A stretch of 64,000 nt of DNA from Strigomonas culicis (lineage: Eukaryota > Euglenozoa > Kinetoplastea > Trypanosomatida > Trypanosomatidae). Below are positions 46,446-55,726 of this stretch, one piece after another. The stretch is from positions 32,712-96,711 of the forward strand of contig AUXH01000005.1 of the NCBI GenBank assembly GCA_000482145.1, written 5' to 3'. The position numbers and the translations under genes are program-made. Every line of letters begins with the position of its first letter. Positions within the stretch are counted from its first letter, which is position 1. The notes below the pieces were generated by a model. The model was not told the origin of the DNA. It saw nothing but the letters and a program-made list of their open reading frames with translations, and searched no databases.

Positions 46446-47003
46446 TCAATCATTTGTGGTGAGCTTGTACACCTCCCACTGCTTCCCGCACACCGGACAG
46501 ACCTGCCGCGTCGTCAGCCACTTGGACACGCAGTGGGCGTGAAAGACGTGACCGCACAGGCTCCAGGCGATGGCGCAGTTTCCATACGTTTTTTCGTTCA
46601 TTCCCGTTTTGAGCGACGCCATGACACTCGCCATGTAGGAGCGGTCCACCGCCCTCGGGTCCGCCCGCGGCGGCGCAGGGGGTGGTGTGGGCGCGGGGCT
46701 GCCATCCTCCGGCGGGGCTGCGGCCGCCGCCGGCGGGAGGGAGGTGGTGCTGCTCACCCCCTCTGCCAGCGTATCCGCGCCGTCCGGCGGGCGGGCGGGG
46801 GACGCGCTGCCGTTGCCGCCGGCGCGCGCCATGCAGCCGACGCACACCGCAGCGAGCGCGTTCTTGCATATGGCGCACGTCTCCGACGGCGCATCCCACG
46901 CCCACGTCGCCACGCTGTCCCACTGCGTCGCCTCCATCCGCACCGGCAGTGTGACATCCACCTCGGCAGGCGGCGTGCTTCCCTCCACTGCTAGAGCATT
47001 CAT
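46446..47003 (-). CDS. RBX1/RBX2-like RING-H2 protein with internal insertion
   Basis: In this 185-residue protein QWDSVATWAWDAPSETCAIC matches RBX1 [20 protein letters not shown] closely, and CAICKNALAAVCVGCMA keeps the C-x2-C-x7-C-x2-C zinc spacing. After the second cysteine pair a Pro/Ala/Gly-rich insertion of about 75 residues interrupts the finger. The remainder follows: NCAIAWSLCGHVFHAHCVSK, then RQVCPVCGKQWEVYK. RBX proteins are the catalytic RING subunits of cullin ubiquitin ligases. The last ligand is Cys (CPVC) where RBX1 has Asp (CPLD), which is more like RBX2 or APC11. The start at the ATG at 47001-47003 is chosen; the upstream extension is hydrophobic spacer. Confidence 0.9.
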   Translation of the reverse strand: MNALAVEGSTPPAEVDVTLPVRMEATQWDSVATWAWDAPSETCAICKNALAAVCVGCMARAGGNGSASPARPPDGADTLAEGVSSTTSLPPAAAAAPPEDGSPAPTPPPAPPRADPRAVDRSYMASVMASLKTGMNEKTYGNCAIAWSLCGHVFHAHCVSKWLTTRQVCPVCGKQWEVYKLTTND

Positions 47004-47379
47004 CCTGATAAGTGGGAAATGGTGAATGAAGGCGGGGAAAAAAAAAACGAGAAGAGGGAGGAGAGAAGAGTGACGCAACAACAGTATAGCATCGAAAAGT
47101 ACATGGTATACAGAAAAGGGTAAACGTATATGTACACGTCTAAAGTGTTAGTTCTGATGTTGCTTTTGTACCTCCTTTCATGAGCTATCCTTTTTTTTTT
47201 ATGATTGAGGGCGGCAAATACGCAGAAAGGAAAAAAAAAGCTAATCTAAATGTATGTTCTATAGGTCACCAATTGAGGCAACAACAGCCACGATGTATAT
47301 ATATTTCTATTCGTCCTCGAGCGTGCCCCGATGCACAAGTCCATCCATGCATAAACGTGTGCTTTTTGTTTGTTTGTTT
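47004..47379. other. intergenic
   Basis: This AT-rich spacer lies between the coiled-coil gene and the RBX-like gene. A purine-rich stretch directly follows the RBX-like start at about 47030-47075. I see no gene. Confidence 0.5.
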
Positions 47380-49170
47380 TCAAAACACACGTGCGGAGGA
47401 GAGCTCCGCCATCCGCCCCTGCGCCCGCAGCAGCCTCGCGTTGTCCACCTTGAGCTGCTCGACAGCGAGGAGGTGCGTACGCTCGCGCAGCCGCGCCTGC
47501 TCCAGCTCGCGCTGCAGGCCCAGCACGCCCTCGTCGTTGCTCTTGATCTGCTGCTTGTGCAGCCGCAGCGCCTCGCCGAGCCGCTCGAGCTGCGCCTGCA
47601 GCGAGACCACCTCGCGCTCCGAGCGGTGCAGTGCGTTCTGCGCGGCCTGGATGTTCTGCACCGCCGCGCTGTACTGCCGCTGGAGCAGCTCGCGGTCGCG
47701 CACCGCCTGCTGCGCCTCCGCGAGCGCGCGGTCCTTCGCGTCCTGTAGGTCGCGCAGCACCTCCTGCACTCGCTGCTCCAGAAGGTCCGCGCGGCCGCGC
47801 TCCGTCGCGACCGACGTCTGCAGCTCCTCGCGCAGCGCCGCTGCCGCCATCTCAGCGTCGCCCAGCTTGCGGCGCGTGTCATCGAGCGTCTGCTGCAGCG
47901 CGGTGGTCTCGACGCGCGTGCGCTCCGCCTCCGCCTGCGCCTTCGCGAGCCGCTCGCGCAGCGGCACGGTCTGGCTCTCGACGTCGTACTTGGAGGCCTC
48001 GAGCTTGTCGCAGCGCACGCGGAGCTCGTCCAGCCTGCGCTGCAGCGCCTGCCGCTCCCGGCGGCTCTCCTGCTGCTGCATGTCGTGCTCGCGCCGCAGG
48101 TTGGTCGAGAGCTGCTCGTACCGCAGCACCGCGTCGTCGCGCTCGATCTGGAGGGAGGAGAGCTCCGTGTACATGCGCTTCAGCTCCATCTCCTGCGCCT
48201 GCCGCGCCTGCGCGTCCAGCAGCTCCGTCGTCGTGCGCATCGACATGTAGGACTGCTGCTCCTTCGCGTTGCACGGGTTCGCGGGGTCGACGCGGGCGAG
48301 CTGCGCGCGCAGCTTGAGCACCTCCAGCTCCTGCGTGCGATGGATCGACTGCAGCTCCTCGACAATCTGCTTGTGTCGCTCCTCCACAACGCGCAGGTGA
48401 CTGTTGTGGTTGTCCGCGGACTGCCGCAGCACGAGGACCATCTTGGCCCGCAGCCGCTCGATCTCCTGCAGCTTATCCTCGTTTTCTTTCTTCAGCAGGT
48501 GCAACTGTACCCGCTGGGTTTCCGTCTGCACCTCCCCCTCGCTGTCCGTCGCCTGCTTCGTCTGCAGCCGGCTCTGGTACAGGCGCAGCGACTCCTCCAG
48601 CCGCACCTTCTCCACGCGCAGCTTCTCCAGCTCCGTCTCGAGCTCCTTCTGGCTGCGCTGCGACTTCTCCAGCGACAGCTTCATCGCCGCCTCGCTGTCG
48701 AGCGCACGCGTCATCTCGAGGCGGGTCTGCTGCAGCTCCTGCAGTAGGCTCTCGTTCGCGCGGCGCAGCTGCCGCACCTCGTCCCCCGCCTGGCCCTGCA
48801 CCTGCTTCGCCAGGTCCTCCGCGACGCGCACCGCGCGCGACCACTCGGACTGCTCCGCCGTCAGCGCGTCCCGCTGGGCCTTGCACTGCGTCAGCTCCTT
48901 GCGCAGCAGCTCCACCTCCTCCGTCTTCTCCGCGATCGTGGCATCGTAGCACTGCAGCAGTGGGAGGGCAATGTCGGGCTGGTTCATGCGCTCCCGCAGG
49001 CTCAGTATCTCGTTACGGGGAAGGCGGAGCAGCTCCTGGATCTGGTTCTGCAAACGGATGTTCCACTCATCGCTGACGCGCAGCCGCTCGGTCAGCTTCT
49101 CTATCTGCACGTGCTGGGCGGCGGCAGCCACCTCCCCGCCCTCTGTTGCAGAGGCGTTGTTCTCGGCCAT
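47380..49170 (-). CDS. long coiled-coil protein
   Basis: This 596-residue protein is almost entirely predicted coiled coil from about residue 20 to 590: Gln, Glu, Arg and Leu dominate with continuous heptad character (e.g. SLEKSQRSQKELETELEKLR). Few prolines occur, one near PLLQCYD at about 75, and a short break near RVDPANPCNAKEQQ at about 295. Such proteins in kinetoplastids are often cytoskeletal: flagellar, basal body or flagellum attachment zone. Nothing in the sequence decides this. The ATG at 49168-49170 (MAENNASATEGG) is the first in frame. The stop lies at 47380-47382. Confidence 0.82.
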   Translation of the reverse strand: MAENNASATEGGEVAAAAQHVQIEKLTERLRVSDEWNIRLQNQIQELLRLPRNEILSLRERMNQPDIALPLLQCYDATIAEKTEEVELLRKELTQCKAQRDALTAEQSEWSRAVRVAEDLAKQVQGQAGDEVRQLRRANESLLQELQQTRLEMTRALDSEAAMKLSLEKSQRSQKELETELEKLRVEKVRLEESLRLYQSRLQTKQATDSEGEVQTETQRVQLHLLKKENEDKLQEIERLRAKMVLVLRQSADNHNSHLRVVEERHKQIVEELQSIHRTQELEVLKLRAQLARVDPANPCNAKEQQSYMSMRTTTELLDAQARQAQEMELKRMYTELSSLQIERDDAVLRYEQLSTNLRREHDMQQQESRRERQALQRRLDELRVRCDKLEASKYDVESQTVPLRERLAKAQAEAERTRVETTALQQTLDDTRRKLGDAEMAAAALREELQTSVATERGRADLLEQRVQEVLRDLQDAKDRALAEAQQAVRDRELLQRQYSAAVQNIQAAQNALHRSEREVVSLQAQLERLGEALRLHKQQIKSNDEGVLGLQRELEQARLRERTHLLAVEQLKVDNARLLRAQGRMAELSSARVF

Positions 49171-49766
49171 GGGTTCGACCCTGGCGTATATGGAGATAAT
49201 AATTAGAAGAAGGGAAAAAAAAAGAATCTATAGATGATTATGTAGTGTGTCTAAGAACAGTGAAGTGTATGTATACGTAGATAAGTTCCTGCCGAAAGGA
49301 AAGAAAAAAATCTATACAATCAATCGATTGTCTCGCACTAACTAGCAACGAAGCGAGAAAGATGGGAAAGTGAAGAAAAGAGACAACGTGTCACGGTATA
49401 TATGCATATATAAAAGCGGCATGTTCCAGCTAGGGGTGATATACATGTGAATAAAAGTGTAACAGACCAAACGCATGCATACAGTGCATCAGTCACATTT
49501 TCGTGAACTAATAGTAACAAGAAAAAAAAAGAGGAGAGAGAGAGAGAGAGAACGAAAAACTAAGATAAACTAGTAGCATCTGTTGCTATAGAAGACTGAC
49601 ACCGCATCGGGTTGTCAAAGGTGAAAGGGATTGTCAGAATGACAAAAGGGGGAAAAACTCGATAGTATAATAATATGCATATTAGAACATACTATCATGA
49701 ATCATCGAGTGGATCAAAACTAAATAAAAAAAAATGAAAGAGAGGAACGAAAGAAAAAGACCTGAA
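49171..49766. other. intergenic
   Basis: This is about 600 bases of AT-rich spacer with an AG run at about 49534-49551 next to an A-run. No gene is visible. Confidence 0.55.
49534..49551. repeat. AG microsatellite
   Basis: This AG dinucleotide run lies on the plus strand. It reads as CT on the transcript and could act as a pyrimidine tract for the coiled-coil gene to its left. Confidence 0.75.
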
Positions 49767-51401
49767 CTATTCATCCATAGCAGAATAATCAAAAACGGGT
49801 TTTTTCGAGAAGCCATATTTCTGTGCAAGATCTCTTCGGCCTTCCTCTGCCTTTTGTATCAGAATATCTGAAATGTCCGTCTGGAGTGCATTGAACACCG
49901 ACACGATGGAGTCATCCCCGACGATGAGCGTAAACGGGGGAGGGATCACCGGGCCCGTGGGTGTATCGCGCGGGACCTCCAGCACGGTGCCGCCCTGCGC
50001 CCGGATGCGGCCCAGGGGTACAAACACCACGTACTTATTGTCGAGCGGAAATCCGTACTGCACACAGTACTCGCGCAGGAGAAAGGCGTACGCCGGCGAG
50101 TAGCGGCGGCCGGACCAGCTGCGGGGGGTAAAGTAGTCACGGTTCTGGTAGTACGGCTCAAATCGCGCCGCATCGTCCAGCTGGCTGAGGTTGAACCAGA
50201 TGCTTCCCGTCTCCAGGAGGCTCAGGTCGAGGTCGCGTAAGTTCGCCTTGACCCACGCTTGCGTCGTCGCGCTCAGCGGCCGCACCTGTCCCGCCGCCGC
50301 GCTGTAACAGTAGCGCTGCTGCTCCTCCGGCCGCACCGTCGCGCCGAGGTGGTGTAGATCCTGCAAGCTCGCCCACAGCGCCGCCTTGGCATGCAGCTCC
50401 TTGAACAGCGGCGAGGCGCTAATGGCGACGCGATCCCGCTGCGGCAACATGAGGCCCCGCAGATCCAGCGGCGCGTCCAGCCGGTAGTTTGCATGCGCCA
50501 CGCGGCGGCTGCGGTAGCGCAGCGCGGCCAGCGGCGAACCGTCTTCCGGTGAGGATACGTAATCCGTCTGGTCAAGGTTGAAGAGAATAATGGAGCGGCT
50601 GCCGATGGTGATGACGACGCCTTCTGCGTCGTCGGCGGAAATGGTGAGGCCGCTGTCTTTGAAGGACGCGCGCGAGGCCCATATATTGCTTGTGAAATTC
50701 TTATCCGCCATAAAGCGTCGAATCGCGTCCGCCACGTCGCCAGCGTACTCCAACCCGTGGTTATCCAAGAGCTCTGTTCCTACAGGCTCCGGCGACACGG
50801 GCTGCGTACAGACGGGTACGTTCAACGTGGGTGCGTCCTCCGGCGCTTCGCTGTCCTCATCCTGCCCGTCGCCGTCCTTGTCCTTTGGCGGCGCCGCGGT
50901 GGCCGTCGCCGTGCGCCGTGTCAGCGTCGTGGCCTCATCAATGGAGTCCATATCCGTAGCCACCGCGCTCACGGCGTCGCGCATCTCCAGCAGCTCCTCC
51001 TCCCCTTGAGAGGCATCCAGGGCCTCCTCGTCGGCGGCGAGCCCGTCCGGCTCCTGCAGTGTCGCAGCGTCGCGCACGGCCGCGCCCCGGCCCTTCGTCG
51101 CCTTCGCCTTCTGGTCCGCGAAAAGGGCCTTGAAGGCATCGCTCGCACTGCCGCGTGGCACCACGAAGGCGTCTTCGAAGGGAACCTCCGTCGGCAGGGT
51201 GCTCAGCGGCGTCGCGGCACCTGCGGCCGCCTCCGCCGGCACGGCGTGAATGGACTTCTGTCCTTGACGCTTCGCGCGCGGGGAGCGACGTGCGGCTGCC
51301 GCCAGGAGTGCACTCGTGGAGAAACAGCGGACGGACCTGGACGAGGCCACGAGCGCGGACGCTACGGTCCGACTGCAGAGGGCATGCGCTCGGGAGAACA
51401 T
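49767..51401 (-). CDS. hypothetical mitochondrial protein
   Basis: This 544-residue protein has a clear presequence-like N-terminus (MFSRAHALCSRTVASALVAS, then RSVRCFS), rich in Arg, Ser and Ala. Residues 60-190 are low complexity and acidic. From about 195 onwards it looks folded: LEYAGDVADAIRRFMADKNF, GVVITIGSRSIILFNLDQTD, PLDLRGLMLPQRDRVAI, and a tyrosine-rich stretch FEPYYQNRDYFTPRSWSGRR. The C-terminus is FTLIVGDDSIVSVFNALQTD followed by a helical tail. I do not recognise the family. Size and composition fit kinetoplastid-specific mitochondrial RNA-processing or ribosome-assembly factors, but that is a guess. The ATG at 51399-51401 is the first in frame. Confidence 0.78.
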   Translation of the reverse strand: MFSRAHALCSRTVASALVASSRSVRCFSTSALLAAAARRSPRAKRQGQKSIHAVPAEAAAGAATPLSTLPTEVPFEDAFVVPRGSASDAFKALFADQKAKATKGRGAAVRDAATLQEPDGLAADEEALDASQGEEELLEMRDAVSAVATDMDSIDEATTLTRRTATATAAPPKDKDGDGQDEDSEAPEDAPTLNVPVCTQPVSPEPVGTELLDNHGLEYAGDVADAIRRFMADKNFTSNIWASRASFKDSGLTISADDAEGVVITIGSRSIILFNLDQTDYVSSPEDGSPLAALRYRSRRVAHANYRLDAPLDLRGLMLPQRDRVAISASPLFKELHAKAALWASLQDLHHLGATVRPEEQQRYCYSAAAGQVRPLSATTQAWVKANLRDLDLSLLETGSIWFNLSQLDDAARFEPYYQNRDYFTPRSWSGRRYSPAYAFLLREYCVQYGFPLDNKYVVFVPLGRIRAQGGTVLEVPRDTPTGPVIPPPFTLIVGDDSIVSVFNALQTDISDILIQKAEEGRRDLAQKYGFSKKPVFDYSAMDE

Positions 51402-51920
51402 GAGGTCAACGCGTTTCGCCTGGAGTTGATGGGAAGAGACTCGTGATAAGAGAAAGGTGCTTTAAAGTACAGATACATAGTTATATGGAGGAAAAGCAAA
51501 GAGGGAAAGAGAGAAGGTCCAAAGAGAGAGAATGTTCACAGTATGAGACGGGAAGAAAAAAATCCAAACAAATGGGTGCATTAAGCATTAGAAGAAATAT
51601 AACACAGCAGTGGACACTGCAGAAAAGGGTAGAGAGAAGCGAGGTTGTCTTTGCTAATTATCTATGAAGTACCAAACCAATTGGCATTCTATGACAATGG
51701 TAACTATTACGATTCATTCGTTAGTTGTTGTTTTTTTTTTTCCCCTTGTCCTTACATATTCAATCAATTAAGAGTAGCGCATTTGCGACGAGCAAACGAA
51801 ATTCGTTTATTCTTTGTTTGTCCATGTGTGCATCGTAGTATCACATGGACACATACCCGTATCCGTGGCGGCGGTAGGGGGTGGTTACCGTTTCCGCACT
51901 TGCCGTCGCAGCGCAAGGAG
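51402..51920. other. intergenic
   Basis: This spacer has a purine-rich plus-strand stretch at about 51490-51565 that provides the pyrimidine tract for the gene to its left. The rest is AT-rich without genes. Confidence 0.5.
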
Positions 51921-53159
51921 TCAGGACTTCCGCAGCCACATCTGCACCGGACAGTGGTCGCTCCCCATCACGTGCTGCATCGGGAAGCAGTCGACCACGC
52001 TCGGGGCGAGGTTGGCCGAGACGACAAAGTAGTCCAGGCGCCAGCCGAGCCCCTTCGCGCGGCCGTTCAGCCGCGCGGACCAGAACGTGTAGGCGGGGCC
52101 CGCATTCGGGTAGAAGTGGCGGAACGTGTCGACCGCGTCCGTCTTCTTCAGCGTCTCGCGGAAAGACCACCGCTCCTCCGGCGTAAAGCCGCTGCAGTCC
52201 TGCATGGTCTTGAACGTGCCCGAGTAGTAGCGGTCAAAGTCGCGCTCGGCGACGTTGAGGTCGCCCGTCCAGATGAAGCCGCCGACGGGAGGGGCCGCGG
52301 CGCCGCTCGCCTTCGCACCGTTTGCGTGGCACAGCCGTGCGACGTCAGCGAGGTACGTGCGCATCTCCGCGTCGAACTCCTGCGTGCGGTACGGCAGACG
52401 GTCAAGCGTCATGCCGCTGTTGGGCACGTAGGTGTTGATGATGGCCAGGGCGGGCAGCGCGGCCTCGCTCTTGCGGCCGGGCAGGTTGAAGAAGGTGGAA
52501 AGGACGCGCCCCTCCGCGTCGCCGCTCGCGGCGGCGGCGCCCCCCTGGCCGGGGAGGTGGAACCCCCTCGTGTGGTGGGCGTGCAGCAGCTGCAGCATGC
52601 TGCTCGTCTTGATGTAGGTCCGCGTGCCGGAGTAGCCCTTCTTCGCACGGCACGGATGGTCCGCAAAGGTGTAGCCTTCCACCACGCCGAGCGCGTCGTT
52701 GGCCGCCTCGTCGCCGACGTTCAGCTTCGTCTCCTGCAGGCAGAGCACATCCGGCGACTCCGTCTTGAGAAAGTTGGCGATCACCTTCTCGTCCTTCTTC
52801 AGCATCCCGCGCAGACCGGCCACGTTCCATGTGATGAACTTGAGCATCTGCGCGGCGTCGAACTGGCTGTCGGACGTCTGCCGCTTGAAGGGCTCCACCG
52901 CGTCCCAGATGCTCTCCTTGGACTTTTTCTCGCTCAGCGCGACCAGCGCCGCCGGCGACCGCTTCACAGGCCCCGAGACGCGGTTCCCGATCACCTTCGC
53001 CGGCGCGTCGCCGGGCGGCGTAGGGGGGCTCTTCGTCCGGCGCCTGGCCGCGGCTGGCTTCCCCTCCGCGGGCGGGTCCCGGGCCGGCGAGGTGCTGCGC
53101 CCATGCTTGCGGCGGGCGGGCGACTTGGAGCGCGCGGGGGAGGTGGGCTTGGGCGGCAT
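51921..53159 (-). CDS. apurinic/apyrimidinic endonuclease, exonuclease III family
   Basis: This 412-residue base-excision-repair enzyme cuts DNA at abasic sites. The catalytic domain (about 120-412) starts LKFITWNVAGLRGMLKK. It contains VLCLQETKLN (metal-binding Glu at about 141), ADHPCRAKKGYSGTRTY, INTYVPNSGM, the GDLNVAERD loop with Asp and Asn at about 301, RLDYFVVS, and the closing GSDHCPVQMWL with the Asp/His pair at about 404. All catalytic residues are present. The first 100 residues are basic and Ser/Pro-rich with repeated SPAR units (SPARSKSPARRKHGRSTSPA), probably a nuclear localisation and DNA-contact tail. The ATG at 53157-53159 is chosen; upstream codons are spacer-like. An AP endonuclease gene is on Leishmania chromosome 16 in my recollection. 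Confidence 0.95.
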   Translation of the reverse strand: MPPKPTSPARSKSPARRKHGRSTSPARDPPAEGKPAAARRRTKSPPTPPGDAPAKVIGNRVSGPVKRSPAALVALSEKKSKESIWDAVEPFKRQTSDSQFDAAQMLKFITWNVAGLRGMLKKDEKVIANFLKTESPDVLCLQETKLNVGDEAANDALGVVEGYTFADHPCRAKKGYSGTRTYIKTSSMLQLLHAHHTRGFHLPGQGGAAAASGDAEGRVLSTFFNLPGRKSEAALPALAIINTYVPNSGMTLDRLPYRTQEFDAEMRTYLADVARLCHANGAKASGAAAPPVGGFIWTGDLNVAERDFDRYYSGTFKTMQDCSGFTPEERWSFRETLKKTDAVDTFRHFYPNAGPAYTFWSARLNGRAKGLGWRLDYFVVSANLAPSVVDCFPMQHVMGSDHCPVQMWLRKS

Positions 53160-53560
53160 CGTCTTGTGGGAGAGGGGCGGCACAGGCACAGCGAGGAGTG
53201 GCGCTATGGACTTGTAACGGGAAGCAGCAAAGATAGACGAACAGGGAAGGCGTTTGGAGTAGATGTCGAGAGGTACGCACACCACCACGAGTTCCACAGC
53301 TCTGAGGTATATGCAAAATATACACCGATACAAAAGAAAACATGTTAGAAAAAAGATAGGTATGTTACTTTAAGCGCAGCCATAGTGTCGGGCTATACAA
53401 TTACTGTAGTTAAATTAAAGCTTTTTTTATCTTAATGTATAATCGTGGAGGAAACAGGACACATCACAACCGGTGTGTAAGCATCTCTGTGCATGTGCGT
53501 TCATCTTCAGGGATAAAAAAAAAAACAAATCAGGAGCAAGGTCGAACATCCACAGGCACC
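53160..53560. other. intergenic
   Basis: This is a 400-base spacer between eIF2A and the AP endonuclease, AT-rich to the right. No gene is visible. Confidence 0.5.
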
Positions 53561-55102
53561 TTAACGTTTCCGCTTCTTCTTCGCTACGACAGTCGCCCCC
53601 ACGGGACCCGCGGCCTTCACCTCACCGGCGGCCTCCGGGTCCGGCCGCCGCAGCAGCGCCGCCGCGCGCGCGTTGGTGCCGCCCGGGGGCCGGTATGCTT
53701 GCGCCTTCGGCTTCTCCGCTGTCTCCGCCGGCCGCGGCGACGCAGGCCGCAGCGGGTACTCGGCGGTGCGCCGCACCTGCACCCAGTGCGCGCCGTAGAG
53801 CATCGGGTACTTCTGCGTCAGCACGCGCTGCCCGTTGTTCTTCACGAACATCACCTTGTTGTCCGTCCGCAGCCGCGTAAAGCATGTGGCGCACAGGAAG
53901 TTGTGGCTGTCCGGCGCCCACGTCGAGAAGCTGCACTTCTCGTTCACGTGGCCGGTCAGCGCCGAAGTGTACGAGGGCGGCGGCGCCGCCGCGGCGCCCG
54001 GCCGCGCGGGCGCGCTCTCGATGGAGTAAAAGTGGTAGTCGCCGGCGAGGTTACCGCTGCCGCCCATCGCGAGCGCCTTCCCGTTGGGCGCCCACGTCGA
54101 CATGTTGCGCGGCGCCTCGCCAAACGTCAGCAGCGCGACGCCCTTTTTGCTGAAGAGCGTCGCCTTGTTGTGCGGCATCTTGCCGTGTACCACGAGCAGT
54201 TCATCTGTCGCCGGCGACCACTGGCAGTCATGCACCGTTTCGCCCTCGCCCTTCAGCTTCACGTCGACCATGGAGCGGTTCAGCACGTCGACGATGTGGA
54301 GGTGCATGGTGCCGTAGTAGCTCTTGCCGCTCGGGTCACGCTCAGACTTCACCGTCACGGCGAGAAACTGCCCGCTCGGGCTCCAGCACAGCGACGCGGC
54401 CTCCGAGCGGCCAAAGTTCGCCTGGTACATGGGCTCCCGTATGTTGGGCAGGCGGCTAATCAGGAGACTCGCGGGGGTCTGCTTGGCGAAGGGCTTGAAG
54501 AGCGCGATGGCGGGGAGGGCCTCGCTGGGCGACGCGCAGAACTCGACGTCCTTGTCCTGGCCTAGCATGAGGTCCATCTTACAGAGCGCCCCGCCCTCCT
54601 TCGGCGTCAGCGCGCCCCCCAGCACGTGCAGGCAACCGTTCACGACCCGCACGCAGAACGACTCGTCGGCGGTCCACACCATCGCCGGCCACCGCGCCTG
54701 CATGCACTGCTGCACCACCCTCCCTCGCTCGACGTCGATCACCAGCAGGTTGCCGTTCGGGGTCCGCTTCGGGTCCATCATCGCGTAGGCGAGCAGGTAC
54801 GTGCCGCGCGCGGAGAAGGCCAGCTGCACCGTGACGTGGGGCACCTCCAGCTCGCAGAGCAGGCGCATGCCGTAGTGGCCCGCGTCGCGCGAGATGACCT
54901 CGTGGATGCGCACGTGCGTCGTGGTAGCGTGCGCAAAGATGCTGGGCGTCGTCGGGTGGAACGCCACCTCGCACTCACGGTAGTCCCCCGTGCAGCGCGC
55001 GCCGGCCTCTGCGACCTCCACCAGCGTGGCGGCCTTCTCGTCGTACTCCGCCAGCGTCAGGTGGTCGTCCTTGCGGAGAACCAGAGGCAAGACGTCTGCC
55101 AT
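53561..55102 (-). CDS. EIF2A: eukaryotic translation initiation factor 2A (WD-repeat)
   Basis: This 513-residue protein has the eIF2A arrangement: an N-terminal beta-propeller with WD-like blades (VQLAFSARGTYLLAYAM, AASLCWSPSGQFLAVTV, VHDCQWSPATDELLVVHGKM, MSTWAPNGKALAMGG, CSFSTWAPDSHNFLCAT) and a basic C-terminal tail. PHNKATLFSKKGVALLTFGE matches the eIF2A segment with MPAKATIFNLKC. It is a cytosolic factor for GTP-independent initiator tRNA delivery in other eukaryotes. Residues 440-513 are low complexity, ending in a run of Lys/Arg (KKKRKR). The start at 55100-55102 (MADVLPLVLRKDD) is chosen because the upstream extension is hydrophobic spacer. Confidence 0.92.
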   Translation of the reverse strand: MADVLPLVLRKDDHLTLAEYDEKAATLVEVAEAGARCTGDYRECEVAFHPTTPSIFAHATTTHVRIHEVISRDAGHYGMRLLCELEVPHVTVQLAFSARGTYLLAYAMMDPKRTPNGNLLVIDVERGRVVQQCMQARWPAMVWTADESFCVRVVNGCLHVLGGALTPKEGGALCKMDLMLGQDKDVEFCASPSEALPAIALFKPFAKQTPASLLISRLPNIREPMYQANFGRSEAASLCWSPSGQFLAVTVKSERDPSGKSYYGTMHLHIVDVLNRSMVDVKLKGEGETVHDCQWSPATDELLVVHGKMPHNKATLFSKKGVALLTFGEAPRNMSTWAPNGKALAMGGSGNLAGDYHFYSIESAPARPGAAAAPPPSYTSALTGHVNEKCSFSTWAPDSHNFLCATCFTRLRTDNKVMFVKNNGQRVLTQKYPMLYGAHWVQVRRTAEYPLRPASPRPAETAEKPKAQAYRPPGGTNARAAALLRRPDPEAAGEVKAAGPVGATVVAKKKRKR

Positions 55103-55726
55103 GGTGCAGTAGGGAGGGGGGGGGGTAAAAGTGGTACCTTTCGGAAAGAAGAGGCTACTGATGAACCCAATAAAAGAAAAGTGAGAAGAAGCGGAGAGAA
55201 ACTCATGTCTGTTGGCTACAATGGCTGAACTCGGCAAAAAGAATAAATAAAGAGGGTCCCAAAATGAGACAGATGTGCACGCAAGAAGAGGTTCCGAAAA
55301 GGGGAAATATGTTAATATAAAACACAAATATTCGATCGCCTTTCGTGTGAGTAAACGCACATTCCAATACGTACTCATAGAAGAGAAGTACGTGAAAGGA
55401 AAAAGAAAAGATCTAGAATGCAAGTTCTATTCTACAAGACTATGTTTTCGTGTGTAAATCATATAACGCCCAAGTGAAACACGAAATGAATACGAACAAA
55501 GGAAAAAAAAAACAGAAACAGCAATTACAAAAACAGGTGTCAAGGTGTATTTATTAAAAGAACTCCATCCGTCATGCAGTTCTAAAATTGCACAATGCTC
55601 TCTGTTTTCATGTAAAGTGCAAACACCCAAATAGTTAACGCTAGTGTTATTCGCACTTCCTTTTCTCATATTCTCTTTACCATGTTAAAAAAAAAATGAG
55701 AGAAGAAGAAGAAAACGATTAACACG
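55103..55726. other. intergenic
   Basis: This is about 620 bases with a G-run just upstream of the eIF2A start (about 55112-55126) and AT-rich sequence beyond. No gene is visible. Confidence 0.55.
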
